The notes beneath the pieces are model-generated. The model searched no databases. It worked only from the letters and a program-made list of their open reading frames with translations, and had not been told where the DNA came from. The translations under genes were made by a program, and so were the position numbers. Below are positions 27,467 to 36,323 of a DNA stretch of 64,000 bases, one piece after another. This DNA comes from Acidobacteriota bacterium (GTDB lineage: Bacteria; Acidobacteriota; Thermoanaerobaculia; UBA5066), in NCBI GenBank assembly GCA_016716715.1, contig JADJVE010000001.1, positions 310,001 to 374,000 of the forward strand. Reading direction: 5' to 3'. Each line of letters starts with the position of its first letter. Position 1 is the first letter of the stretch.

Positions 27467-28630
27467 TCAGCGGGCCGGCGGCGGGGGAGGCGGCGGGGCC
27501 TGGGCCGATCCCGGGCCCGCGAGCTCCTCGAAGCTCGAGATCGGCGCCCAGCCCGCGGCGCCCGGCTTCCAGGCGAGCGTGCCTGCGGCCACCTGCCCCG
27601 ACGCAACCATGCCCTTCACGGCGTCGTCGGAGTACGGCCCGTACGTCTTGCCGTCCACCGTGAGCGACCAGCGCGGCGCGGCGAAACCGGGAGCCGCCGG
27701 CGGGGGAGGCGGCGCCATGGGGCTCGCGCCACCGGCGCCCGCCATGCTCGTGCCCATGGCGTTCCCCATCATCCCGCCCATCGCGATGCCCGCGCCGATG
27801 CCGATGCCGGCGCCCGCGGCGCCGCCCGGGTTCGCGGCGGCGATCTTCATCGCGTCGGCGGCCTGCAGCTGCGTGTACTGACCCATCTTGTCGCCGAGGA
27901 CGCCCAGCTTCGTCCGCTGGTCGATCGCGGCCTCGACTTCCTCGGGCAGCGAGACGTTCTCGATGAAGAACTTCGAGAGATCGAGCCCGAAGCTCGAGAA
28001 CTCGGGCGCGAGAATCTGCTTGCCGGTGCCCGAAAGCTCGTCGTACTTGGACGCGATGTCGAGCGCGGCCACCTTCGACTCGGCGATCGCGTCCGAGAGC
28101 TTCGAGAGAATCGTCGAGCGCAGCTGGCCCGTGATCTCGTCCGTCGTCGTGAGGCCCTGCGTCCCGACGATCGTCGCGAAGAACGTCTTCGGGTCGGCGA
28201 TCTTCATCGCGTACGTGCCGAACGCCCGCAGGCGGATCATCCCGAACTCCGCGTCGCGCATCATGACGGGGTTCGTCGTGCCCCACTTGAGGTCCGTGAG
28301 GAGGCGCGTGTTGAAGAAGTAGACCTCGGCCTTGAACGGCGACTGGAAGCCGTACTTCCACCCGCGCAGCGTGGTCAGGATCGGCATGTTCTGCGTCGAG
28401 AGCTCGTGGCGGCCCGGACCGAACAGGTCGGCGGCCTTGCCCTCGTTGATGAAGAGCGCGGCCTGGTTCTCGCGAACCGTGAGCTGCGCGCCCATCTTGA
28501 TTTCCTGGTTGTAGACCGGGAACCGGTAGACCATCGCGTCGTTCGAGTCGTCCAGCCACTGGATGATCTCGATGAACTGCGAGCCGAGCTGGTTGCCGAT
28601 CTGATTCTTGAGATTGTCGAGCAGGCCCAC
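27467..28630 (-). CDS. SPFH-domain protein (YdjI-like) with C-terminal GYF_2 domain
   Basis: A 387-residue cytoplasmic SPFH/band 7 protein of the YdjI group. Characteristic segments are WLDDSNDAMVYRFPVYNQEIK, QAALFINEGKAADLFGPGRHEL and FFNTRLLTDLKWGTTNPVMMRD. A Gly/Ala/Met-rich linker (about 270-310) leads to a GYF_2 (DUF4339) domain (about 315-365: WSLTVDGKTYGPYSDDAVKGMVASGQV) and a poly-proline end. The Bacillus relative works at stressed membranes with PspA-type proteins; transfer of that role is inference. The start is GTG with a perfect AAGGAGG. An AT-rich patch at 28668-28690 probably holds the promoter. Confidence 0.8.
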   Translation of the reverse strand: MGLLDNLKNQIGNQLGSQFIEIIQWLDDSNDAMVYRFPVYNQEIKMGAQLTVRENQAALFINEGKAADLFGPGRHELSTQNMPILTTLRGWKYGFQSPFKAEVYFFNTRLLTDLKWGTTNPVMMRDAEFGMIRLRAFGTYAMKIADPKTFFATIVGTQGLTTTDEITGQLRSTILSKLSDAIAESKVAALDIASKYDELSGTGKQILAPEFSSFGLDLSKFFIENVSLPEEVEAAIDQRTKLGVLGDKMGQYTQLQAADAMKIAAANPGGAAGAGIGIGAGIAMGGMMGNAMGTSMAGAGGASPMAPPPPPAAPGFAAPRWSLTVDGKTYGPYSDDAVKGMVASGQVAAGTLAWKPGAAGWAPISSFEELAGPGSAQAPPPPPPPAR

Positions 28631-28724
28631 GAGGAACCTCCTTCGGCGGTGAAAAATGGAAGCTACAGTCTATCCAAATATACGAACGGGAGCCCCTCCG
28701 GGTTCACCGTTGCGGACGAAGGAG

Positions 28725-29390
28725 TTACGGGATCTCGGCGAACGCGCGCACCGGGAACGTCCCCATCCCCGCCACCTTGACGGGCACCGCGTAAAACCGG
28801 AAGCGGGCGGGCGGCGGCGGCAGCGCCTCGAGGTTCGTGAGGTGCTCGACGACCGGGATCCCCGCGCGGAGGAGGATCGAGTGCGCGGGCCGCGTGAGGT
28901 CCTCCGTATCGTCGAGATTGTGCGAGTCGATCCCGACGAGGGCGGCTCCGCGAGAAACGAGGAGAGAAGATGCTTTGAAGGTCAGATGGGGCGAGCGCTC
29001 GTGGTATCCGGGAGTGCCCCAGCGAGATGCCCAACCCGTGAAGATCAGCACGGCCTTGCCCCGGACCTCTTCACCTTCTAAGAAATCTTCTCCCACGGCG
29101 AGCCCCTCCGCATGCGGCGCCGTGATGAGAACGGTGTCGAGGCCCGCGAGGGAAGCAAGAGAAAGCTGCGAGAGGTCCGCGCCATCCTCCCAGCGGTGAG
29201 ATGGCGCGTCCACGTAGGTGCCCGTGTTCGCGACCATCTCGATCTTCCCGATCTGGAACGTCGTCCCGCCCGCGTAGAGCGGGCGGGAAGCCTCACGACT
29301 GAGGTGGTCTGTGATGACCGGGCCGGGCAGGCCCTTGTACGTGGCCATCCCGGCGCGGACCGTGTGGCTGAGGTCCACGAGGCGCGGCAT
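28725..29390 (-). CDS. Cyclase/kynurenine formamidase-like metal hydrolase
   Basis: A 221-residue member of the cyclase (KynB) family. It starts with the standard RLVDLSHTVRAGM and carries the metal motif as NTGTYVDAPSHRW, with Tyr where the classic HxGTHxDxPxH has His. H in GIDSHNLDD and the HLTNLE segment are also present. It may hydrolyse an amide or lactone; the substrate cannot be read from sequence. Its 5' end overlaps the helicase gene by 98 bases in another frame. TATCCT six bases before the ATG offers a leaderless start. Confidence 0.78.
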   Translation of the reverse strand: MPRLVDLSHTVRAGMATYKGLPGPVITDHLSREASRPLYAGGTTFQIGKIEMVANTGTYVDAPSHRWEDGADLSQLSLASLAGLDTVLITAPHAEGLAVGEDFLEGEEVRGKAVLIFTGWASRWGTPGYHERSPHLTFKASSLLVSRGAALVGIDSHNLDDTEDLTRPAHSILLRAGIPVVEHLTNLEALPPPPARFRFYAVPVKVAGMGTFPVRAFAEIP

Positions 29391-30705
29391 GCCGCGAGGA
29401 TACCGGCTGTCCGGGCCGCGGGCCGGGAGGCCCCCCGGGTCCCCGCCGTCCCGCCGTCCCCGCCTCGTGGATCGCGCGGCGGTCCGCCTTCTCCTTCGCT
29501 CTCTTCCGCTCCTCCGCCTTGCGGGCGCGGATCGCGGCGATGCGCTCGGCGATCGGAACCTCGAAGCGCTCGGTGGGGCGCGTCGAGTAGTCGAAGTCGG
29601 GCACCGTTACGCGCGGGAGGCGCTTGCCGATCGCGTGCTCGATCTGGCGGAGGTCGGCCTCCTCGTCGGGTGCGACGAACGTGAACGCGTCGCCCTTCAG
29701 CTCGGCGCGCGCCGTGCGGCCCACGCGGTGGATGTAGTCCTCGGGGACGTGCGGGACGTCGAAGTTCACGACGTGCGAGAGCGCCTCGACGTCGATGCCG
29801 CGCGCCGCGATGTCCGTCGCGACGAGCACCTTGAACTTGCCGTCCTTGAAGCCCGCGAGCGCAGCCGTCCGCTGCGCCTGGCTGCGGTTGCCGTGGATGC
29901 GCTCGCAGAGGACGCCGTGGCGCGTGAGCTGGTCCGCGAGGCGGTTCGCGCGGTGCTTCGTGCGCGTGAACGTGAGAACGCTCTTGAAGTCGCCGCGCTT
30001 CATGAGCGCCAGGAGGAGCGCGAACTTCAGGTCCTGCGGAACCGGGTACACGGCCTGCGTGATCCCGACGGCGGGCAGGGACTGCCGCTCGATGTTCACC
30101 ATGATCGGTTCCTTCAGCATCTCCTTCGAGAGCTGGGCGATCGGCGGCGGCATCGTCGCCGAGAAGAACAGCGTCTGGCTGCGCGGGGGCAGGTGCTTGA
30201 GGACGCGGCGGATGTCGGGCAGGAAGCCCATGTCGAGCATCCGGTCCGCCTCGTCGAGGACGAGGACCTCCAGGCCGGCGAGCTTCGCGTACGGGAAGCG
30301 GAAGTGGTCGAGGAGGCGCCCGGGCGTCGCGACGATCACGTCGACGCCGCTCCGGAACGCGTGCTCCTGCGGGCCCATCCCGACGCCGCCGAAAACGGCC
30401 GCGCCCGACATCGCCGTGTGGACCGCGAGCTGCTTGAGGTGTTCGTCGATCTGCGCGGCGAGCTCGCGCGTGGGCGTGAGGATCAGCGCGCGCGTCGTGC
30501 CGCGCGGCTTGGCCATGAGCCGGTGCAGGATCGGGAGGACGAACGCGGCCGTCTTGCCGCTGCCCGTCATCGCGCAGGCGAGGAGGTCGCGGCCGGCCAT
30601 CGCGGGCGGGATGGAGTCGAGCTGGATGGGCGTCGGGCGCGTGAAGCCCATTTCCTTGACGCCGCGGAGGAGGTCGGGGTGGAGACCGAACGAGGTGAAT
30701 GCCAT
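29293..30705 (-). CDS. DEAD-box RNA helicase (RhlE-like)
   Basis: A 470-residue ATP-dependent RNA helicase. The Q motif is GFTRPTPIQLDSIP; motif I is AMTGSGKTAAF, Ia PTRELAAQ, II VLDEADRMLDMGF, III FFSATM, IV SVLTFTRTKHRA, V VATDIAARGID, VI HRVGRTARA. The tail is basic (about 395-430) and then Pro/Gly/Arg-rich. The last 33 codons are read through the start of the cyclase gene, so the tail is partly an overprint. Likely roles are ribosome assembly or RNA decay. ATG at 30705 begins the conserved MAFTSFGLHP; no Shine-Dalgarno is apparent. Confidence 0.93.
   Translation of the reverse strand: MAFTSFGLHPDLLRGVKEMGFTRPTPIQLDSIPPAMAGRDLLACAMTGSGKTAAFVLPILHRLMAKPRGTTRALILTPTRELAAQIDEHLKQLAVHTAMSGAAVFGGVGMGPQEHAFRSGVDVIVATPGRLLDHFRFPYAKLAGLEVLVLDEADRMLDMGFLPDIRRVLKHLPPRSQTLFFSATMPPPIAQLSKEMLKEPIMVNIERQSLPAVGITQAVYPVPQDLKFALLLALMKRGDFKSVLTFTRTKHRANRLADQLTRHGVLCERIHGNRSQAQRTAALAGFKDGKFKVLVATDIAARGIDVEALSHVVNFDVPHVPEDYIHRVGRTARAELKGDAFTFVAPDEEADLRQIEHAIGKRLPRVTVPDFDYSTRPTERFEVPIAERIAAIRARKAEERKRAKEKADRRAIHEAGTAGRRGPGGPPGPRPGQPVSSRHAAPRGPQPHGPRRDGHVQGPARPGHHRPPQS
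29397..29402 (-). promoter_or_regulatory. Candidate internal -10 for a leaderless cyclase mRNA
   Basis: TATCCT on the minus strand, inside the helicase coding sequence, is six bases before the cyclase ATG. It would let the cyclase be expressed apart from the helicase. Confidence 0.35.
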
Positions 30706-30979
30706 GTGGGGACGAATCGCTTTCCGGGGCCGCTTGCGTACACGCACCGGTCCCGTGCAGGGTCCGGCGGGGCGGGGAACGATGGAACGCCGGCGGGCCA
30801 TCGAGCGGACCTAAGCGGCCGTTTCCCGAAGGAGTTGGGCGGCGGGTCCTGTGGGGTTCGGGGCCGGGACGCGCGCAGGCGCCCGTCAGCCGGACGTCAG
30901 GGTCTCACGGAGGGCGCGATCCGTCAAACGCCGTAGCGAAGCGGTAAAGTGACGCGAAAGGCGACACGTTCTCAGAACC
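30706..30979. other. Divergent intergenic region, helicase/kinase
   Basis: These 274 bases separate the divergent helicase and kinase genes and must hold both promoters. I could not place either with confidence; TAAAGT at about 30941-30946 is the best -10-like hexamer on the plus strand. No RNA gene or extended repeat was seen. Confidence 0.4.
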
Positions 30980-33859
30980 ATGATCGGAACCACGCTCTCG
31001 CACTACCGCATCCTCGAGAAGATCGGCGAGGGAGGGATGGGCGTCGTCTACCGCGTCCAGGACACCCGCCTGGACCGGGTCGTCGCCCTCAAGGTCCTCC
31101 GGCCGGAGTCCGTCGGCGATCCCGAGCGCAAGTGGCGCTTCGTCCGCGAGGCGAAGGCCGCGTCGGCCCTGAACCACCCGCACATCGTCACGATCCACGA
31201 CGTCGACGCGGACCAGGGCGTCGACTTCATGGTCATGGAATACGTCGAGGGGACGCCGCTCAACCAGCTGATCCCCGCGGGCGGCCTGCCCGTCCGGGAC
31301 GCGGTCGACATCGCCGCCCGGATCGCCTCGGCGCTCGGCGCCGCGCACGCGGCGGGCATCGTTCACCGCGACGTGAAGCCCGCGAACGTGGTCGTGGGAC
31401 CGGGCGGCCGGGTGAAGGTGCTCGATTTCGGCCTCGCGAAGCTCGTCGAGAGGGGCTCGAGCCCGGACGACATGACGAGCGACTCAACCGCCACCGCCGC
31501 GTCGATCGTCGAGCGCACGCGCGAGGGCGTGATCCTCGGGACGGTGGCGTACATGTCGCCCGAGCAGGCGGAGGGGAAGCCCCTCGACGCGCGCTCGGAC
31601 GTCTTCTCGCTCGGGGCCGTGATGCACGAGATGCTCACCGGCCGGCGGCCGTTCCAGGGGGACTCGTATCTCCGGACTCTGACGGCGATCCTCCGCGACG
31701 CGCCGCCGCCGCTCGGGACCGTGAGGCCCGACGTGCCCGCCGCGCTCGAGAAGATCGTCACGCGCTCGCTCGCGAAGCGTCCGGAAGACCGGTTCTCCAA
31801 CGCCGGCGACGTCGAGAAGGAGCTCGCCGCGCTCGGCGGCGCTTCGACCGGGGCCGGATCGCCGCGGCCTCTCTGGAAACGCCCCGCCTTCGTCCTGACG
31901 GCCTGTGTCCTTCTTGCCGCAGCCGGCGTCGCCGCCTGGCGGATCGCCGAGACGTCGCGCGTGCGGCGCGTGCGCGAGAAGACGCTCCCGGAGATCGGCC
32001 GGCTCGTCGAGCAGCAGAAGTTCATGGACGCCTGGCGTCTCGCCCGGGAAGCCGAGAAGACGCTCCCGGACGAGGTCGCCCGCCTCCGCAAGGGAAACTG
32101 GGTGACGTTCGACGTGACGACCGACCCGCCCGGGGCGGACGTACTCTTCGCGCACTATCTCGACGGCGAGTCGGGCTGGACGCCCGCCGGCAAGACGCCG
32201 CTCAGGGAATTCAAGCTGCCCCTCGCGTACTACCGGTGGCGGTTCACGCTGCCCGGTCACCAGACGGTCGAGGCGACGACGGAGTCCCTGACGGCCACGT
32301 ACCGGCTCGACGCGGTCTCGGCCGTGCCGCCGGGGATGGTGCGCGTGCCGGGTGGGCCGTTCTCGCTGCGCAGCCTCAGCGCCGTGACGCTCGGCGACTT
32401 CTGGCTGGATCGGACGGAGGTCACGAACCGCCAGTTCAAGGCGTTCGTGGACGCGGGGGGATACGCGAAGCGCGAGTACTGGAAGCAGCCGTTCTTGAAG
32501 GAAGGCCGAACGCTCTCGTTAGAGGAAGCCCTCGCCGGCTTCCGCGACGGGACGGGCCGACCGGGCCCCGCGACATGGGAGCTCGGAACTTACCCGGAGG
32601 GTCGCGAGGACTTCCCGGTCAACGGCGTCTCCTGGTACGAGGCCGCGGCCTATGCGGAGTTCGCCGGCAAGGCCCTGCCGACGGTCTACCACTGGTATCA
32701 GGCCACCGGCACCGGCAACTTCTCGGAGATCCTGCGCGTGTCCAACTTCGGCGGAAAAGGCCCGGCGCCCGTCGCGACCCACAAGGGCCTCGGCCCGTAC
32801 GGGACGTACGACATGGCGGGAAACGTGAAGGAATGGTGCTGGAACGAGGCGGCGGGCCGCCGGTATCTCCTCGGCGGCGCGTTCTCGGACGCTGTCTACT
32901 CGTATTCCGAGCCGGACGCCCAGGTCGCGTTCGACCGCTCGCCCCTGAACGGGTTCCGCTGCGTCCGGTACGCTGCGCCGCCGCCCGAGGAGCAGCTCCG
33001 CGAGATCCCCGTCCTGGCGCGCAACTTCTCGAAGGAGAAGCCCGTCGCCGACGACGTCTTCCGCGTCTTCCAGGGCTTCTACGCGTACGACAAGAGCCCG
33101 CTCGACGTGAAGAGCGAGGGGGTGGACGACGCCTCTCCATATTGGAAGAAGGAGAAGGTCAGCTATCTCGCCGCGTCCGGCGGCGAGCGAATCCCCGCGT
33201 TCCTCTTCCTGCCGAAGAACGCGCGCCCGCCTTACCAGACCGTCGTCTACTTCCCGAGCAGCCAGGCTCGCGTCATCCCGTCGAGCGCGGACCTCGACAT
33301 GCGCTTTGTCGACTTCGTGATCCGGAGCGGCCGGGCGCTACTCCACCCGATCTACAAAGACACGTACGAGCGGCGCCTCGCCGTGCGGCCGTCGGGCCCG
33401 GCTTCCTTCCGCGATCTCCGGATCCAGTGGTCGAAGGAGCTCGGCCGCTCGATCGACTTCATCGAGACGCGGCGGGAGCTCGACGCGAAGTCGATCGCGT
33501 TCTACGGCTTGAGCCTCGGCGCGATCGACGGCGTCATCTTCGTCGCGCTGGAGCCGCGCGTCAGGACGGCGATCCTGGCCGCGGGAGGGCTCCGGTTTCT
33601 GCGGGTCGCGCCGGAGGTCGAGCCCTTCAACTTCGCGCCGCGCATCCGGATCCCGGTCCTCCTCGTCGCAGGCCGGTACGACTTCGGGCACCCGTACGAA
33701 ACGACCCAGGTTCCCCTCTTCCGGGCGCTCGGGACGCCGGAGAAGGAAAAGAAACACGTGACGTTCGAGGGCGGCCACATCCCGCCGAGGATCCAGTCCC
33801 TCGTCAAGGAGATCCTCGACTGGCTGGACCGGACTCTCGGCCCCGTCCGTCCGGGTTAA
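30980..33859 (+). CDS. Ser/Thr kinase with PEGA, FGE-like and alpha/beta-hydrolase domains
   Basis: A 959-residue transmembrane protein. The cytoplasmic kinase is at 9-285: G-loop GEGGMGVVY, Lys38, HRDVKPAN with Asp131, DFG Asp149, SPEQ. One membrane helix lies at 303-320. A PEGA-like segment (375-445) is followed by a formylglycine-generating-enzyme-like fold at 450-665 (GMVRVPGGPF, DRTEVTNRQFKAFV, VSWYEAAAYAEF, DMAGNVKEW, GFRCVR) without the catalytic cysteine pair. The chain ends in an alpha/beta hydrolase (690-955) with an apparent triad Ser845 (GLSLG), Asp901 and His933. The outer domains could sense a ligand or cleave an ester. The gene stands alone and is convergent with the next. Confidence 0.88.
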   Translation: MIGTTLSHYRILEKIGEGGMGVVYRVQDTRLDRVVALKVLRPESVGDPERKWRFVREAKAASALNHPHIVTIHDVDADQGVDFMVMEYVEGTPLNQLIPAGGLPVRDAVDIAARIASALGAAHAAGIVHRDVKPANVVVGPGGRVKVLDFGLAKLVERGSSPDDMTSDSTATAASIVERTREGVILGTVAYMSPEQAEGKPLDARSDVFSLGAVMHEMLTGRRPFQGDSYLRTLTAILRDAPPPLGTVRPDVPAALEKIVTRSLAKRPEDRFSNAGDVEKELAALGGASTGAGSPRPLWKRPAFVLTACVLLAAAGVAAWRIAETSRVRRVREKTLPEIGRLVEQQKFMDAWRLAREAEKTLPDEVARLRKGNWVTFDVTTDPPGADVLFAHYLDGESGWTPAGKTPLREFKLPLAYYRWRFTLPGHQTVEATTESLTATYRLDAVSAVPPGMVRVPGGPFSLRSLSAVTLGDFWLDRTEVTNRQFKAFVDAGGYAKREYWKQPFLKEGRTLSLEEALAGFRDGTGRPGPATWELGTYPEGREDFPVNGVSWYEAAAYAEFAGKALPTVYHWYQATGTGNFSEILRVSNFGGKGPAPVATHKGLGPYGTYDMAGNVKEWCWNEAAGRRYLLGGAFSDAVYSYSEPDAQVAFDRSPLNGFRCVRYAAPPPEEQLREIPVLARNFSKEKPVADDVFRVFQGFYAYDKSPLDVKSEGVDDASPYWKKEKVSYLAASGGERIPAFLFLPKNARPPYQTVVYFPSSQARVIPSSADLDMRFVDFVIRSGRALLHPIYKDTYERRLAVRPSGPASFRDLRIQWSKELGRSIDFIETRRELDAKSIAFYGLSLGAIDGVIFVALEPRVRTAILAAGGLRFLRVAPEVEPFNFAPRIRIPVLLVAGRYDFGHPYETTQVPLFRALGTPEKEKKHVTFEGGHIPPRIQSLVKEILDWLDRTLGPVRPG

Positions 33860-35283
33860 GGCGGCGCCGGCCTCGTCTCGACGACGTCGACGAGCGGGCT
33901 CGAGAGGAGCCGCCGCGCGGGGCCGACTCGGGAGGCGAGCGCCGTCGCGGCGCGCGACCCGCGCGGCAGGACGAAGACGGCGGGTCGTGCGGGCGACGCG
34001 AGGAGGGCCTCCGCCTCGCGCGCGAGAGTCTCGTCGGGAATCTCTTCTTCGCGGTACCAGCCCGGGTGGGCTGCGACGGCGGACGGGAAGAGGACGACGC
34101 GTCCCGGCGCGCCCAGACGCGCGAGGCGGTAGTCCAGCTCCGGACCCCAGTAGCCGGCCGCCGCGATGGTCTTCCCGGCGCGCGCCGGCGCCGCGACGAG
34201 CCGCGCGAGCGTCTCTCCGTGCGAAGGACCGGGGAGATCGGGCAGCACGCGGACGAGGAACGCGAGGGCGACCGTCCCGGCGGCCAGCGGCACGGCGGCC
34301 GGCGCCGACGCGAGGAGGAGCGCGACGAACGGCAGGAACATGACGGCCGTCCGTCCGGGGAGGACCAGTGCGCCGGTCGCGAGCTCACCGAGCGCGAGAA
34401 GGACGAGCGAGCCGCCGAGGACGAGGGCGACGGGAGAGAGGACTCCGCGCCTCTCGCGCACGAGGAGTGCCGCGAGAAGGACGCCGCCGAGGACGGCGAG
34501 GGGGAGGGTCAGAGCGCCGAAGGGCTCGACGCCGAAGCCGAGGTTCGCGGGAAGATCGCGCGACGCTCCCGCGAACGCTTCGGTGCGTGCCCACGCCATG
34601 GACGCGGCGGGCTGGGCGAGCGCGACGGGAGCCCACGGCGCGGCGAGAAGGACGGCCGCCGTGCCGGACAGGAGAAGCGCCCGTCGCGCCGCCGGGCGGG
34701 CGCCGAGCGTGAGAAGCGCGAGCGCCGCCACGGGAAAGACCGCGAGGTAGTGCGTGAGGACGGCCGCGGCTGCGGCGAACGCGAGAGCGGCGCCCGTCCC
34801 GAAGCGCGGCCGCTCGCGCAGCGCGAGCGCGCGCTCGAACGCGAGGAGCGCGAGAAGGGACGCGAGCGCGTACCCGCGTCCCTCGACGCCGTAGAGGACC
34901 GCGAGCGGGAAGACGGCGTAGAGGGCGGCCGCGACGAGTCCCGCCGTGGGGCGAGAGAGCCGCCTGCCGACGAGGTAGAGCAGCGGCAGGTGCAGAAGGG
35001 ACGCGACGAGGGAAAGCAGGCGCACGACGACGTCGCCCGCTCCCGGAGCCGGGAAGGGCAGGAGCAGGACGTGCGCCGCGAAGTAGTGGAGCGGCGGGCC
35101 GGAGTCCACCCGCAGCGCCGCGAGGATCTCCGGGACGCTCCGGCGCGCGACCGTCAGCGTGAAGATCTCGTCCGCCCAGAGAGGGCGCGCGAAGACCGCC
35201 CACGCGCGCGCGAGGACGCCGGCCGCGAACGCGGCGGCGAGCGCCAGGCGGGCGGTCTTGCTCAAGCCGGGAAAGCCTAGCAC
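33856..35283 (-). CDS. Membrane glycosyltransferase, GT39/ArnT-like
   Basis: A 475-residue polytopic protein with about ten membrane helices. The first periplasmic loop carries the acidic signature LWADEIFTLTVAR, and VDSGPPLHYF follows, as in lipid-linked sugar transferases of the PMT/ArnT superfamily. It probably moves a sugar from a polyprenyl carrier to a protein or lipid acceptor outside the inner membrane. The start is uncertain: GTG at 35283 or TTG at 35265; neither has a good Shine-Dalgarno. Its stop and that of the convergent kinase gene share the bases TTAA. Confidence 0.72.
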   Translation of the reverse strand: MLGFPGLSKTARLALAAAFAAGVLARAWAVFARPLWADEIFTLTVARRSVPEILAALRVDSGPPLHYFAAHVLLLPFPAPGAGDVVVRLLSLVASLLHLPLLYLVGRRLSRPTAGLVAAALYAVFPLAVLYGVEGRGYALASLLALLAFERALALRERPRFGTGAALAFAAAAAVLTHYLAVFPVAALALLTLGARPAARRALLLSGTAAVLLAAPWAPVALAQPAASMAWARTEAFAGASRDLPANLGFGVEPFGALTLPLAVLGGVLLAALLVRERRGVLSPVALVLGGSLVLLALGELATGALVLPGRTAVMFLPFVALLLASAPAAVPLAAGTVALAFLVRVLPDLPGPSHGETLARLVAAPARAGKTIAAAGYWGPELDYRLARLGAPGRVVLFPSAVAAHPGWYREEEIPDETLAREAEALLASPARPAVFVLPRGSRAATALASRVGPARRLLSSPLVDVVETRPAPP

Positions 35284-35299
35284 CCGCGATGGCGGCCGA

Positions 35300-36313
35300 T
35301 CAGAAGCCTTTCGCGGCGAGGAGAGCGGCGAAGTCGGCGAGGCGGGCCGAGTAGCCCCACTCGTTGTCGTACCACACGAGGACCTTTGCGACACGCTGGG
35401 CGAGGACCATCGTGGAGTCCCGATCGACGATCGCCGAATGCGAGTCGCCGAGGATGTCGCGCGAGACGAGCGCCTCGTCGGCGACCCGGAGGATCCCCTT
35501 GAGGGCTGGCGTCGCGGCGGCCGCCGAAAGCGCGGCGTTGATCGAGTCCGGCGTGACGTCCTTCTGAAGCGTCGCGACGATGTCCGTGATCGAGCCGTCG
35601 GGGACGGGGACCCGGAGCGCCATCCCGTCCATCTTCCCCTTCAGCTCGGGGATGACGAGGGCCGTGGCCTTCGCGGCGCCCGTGGACGTCGGGACGATCG
35701 AGAGCGCGGCGGCGCGGCCGCGGCGGCGCTTCCTCGTCGGGGCGTCCATGAGGGACTGGCTCGACGTGTAGGCGTGGACGGTCGTGATCATGAGGTGCTC
35801 GATGCCGAAGGAATCGTTCAGCACCTTGGCGACGGGGGCGAGCGAGTTCGTCGTGCAGGAGGCCATCGAGACGACGTGGTGCTTGCCGGGGTCGTACGTG
35901 TGCCCGTTCACGCCGAGGACGAACGTGCCGTCCGGGTCGTCGGCCGGCGCCGAGATCACGACTTTCTTCGCGCCGCCCGCGAGGTGCTTGGCGGCGTCGG
36001 CCCTCTTGCGGAAGGCGCCCGAGCACTCGAACACGACGTCGGCGCCGGAGGCGCCCCACGGGAGCGCGGCCGGGTCCTTCGAGGTGAAGAACGGGATCTT
36101 CACGCCGTCCACGACGAGCTCCTTGTCCGTGTGCGAGACGCGGTGGTCCCACCAGCCGTGGACGGAGTCGTACTTGAGGAGGTAGGCGAGGTCGCCGAGG
36201 TCGGCGAGGTCGTTGATGCCCGCGACCGTGCCGCCGCGCTGAAGAATGTTCTTGAAGAGGCAGCGGCCGATGCGGCCGAAGCCGTTGATGCCGACGCGAA
36301 CCGGAGTCGTCAT
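35300..36313 (-). CDS. gap: Glyceraldehyde-3-phosphate dehydrogenase
   Basis: A 337-residue type I GAPDH of glycolysis/gluconeogenesis. The NAD fold GINGFGRIGRCLFKN, the catalytic cysteine in SMASCTTNSLAPVAKVL, the PTRKRRRGRAAALSIVPTSTGAAKA loop and the C-terminal VLVWYDNEWGYSARL are intact. GGAGG nine bases before the ATG is the ribosome-binding site, but it lies inside the distal arm of a 10-bp hairpin (36324-36356), so translation may be controlled. Confidence 0.97.
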   Translation of the reverse strand: MTTPVRVGINGFGRIGRCLFKNILQRGGTVAGINDLADLGDLAYLLKYDSVHGWWDHRVSHTDKELVVDGVKIPFFTSKDPAALPWGASGADVVFECSGAFRKRADAAKHLAGGAKKVVISAPADDPDGTFVLGVNGHTYDPGKHHVVSMASCTTNSLAPVAKVLNDSFGIEHLMITTVHAYTSSQSLMDAPTRKRRRGRAAALSIVPTSTGAAKATALVIPELKGKMDGMALRVPVPDGSITDIVATLQKDVTPDSINAALSAAAATPALKGILRVADEALVSRDILGDSHSAIVDRDSTMVLAQRVAKVLVWYDNEWGYSARLADFAALLAAKGF

Positions 36314-36323
36314 GAAACAAAAC

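Noticed and set aside
30721..30770. Short inverted repeats near the helicase start (TGCGT-AC-ACGCA)
   Set aside because: The arms are only five bases and nothing else about the site is conserved or placed like an operator.
30810..30818. CCTAAGCGG, identical to part of the tandem repeat near 37.98 kb
   Set aside because: A single 9-base match in 64 kb is expected by chance about every second window, and no second copy is adjacent.
30949..35280. A 1443-codon plus-strand open frame
   Set aside because: It is a shifted reading of the kinase gene and then an antisense reading of the glycosyltransferase gene.
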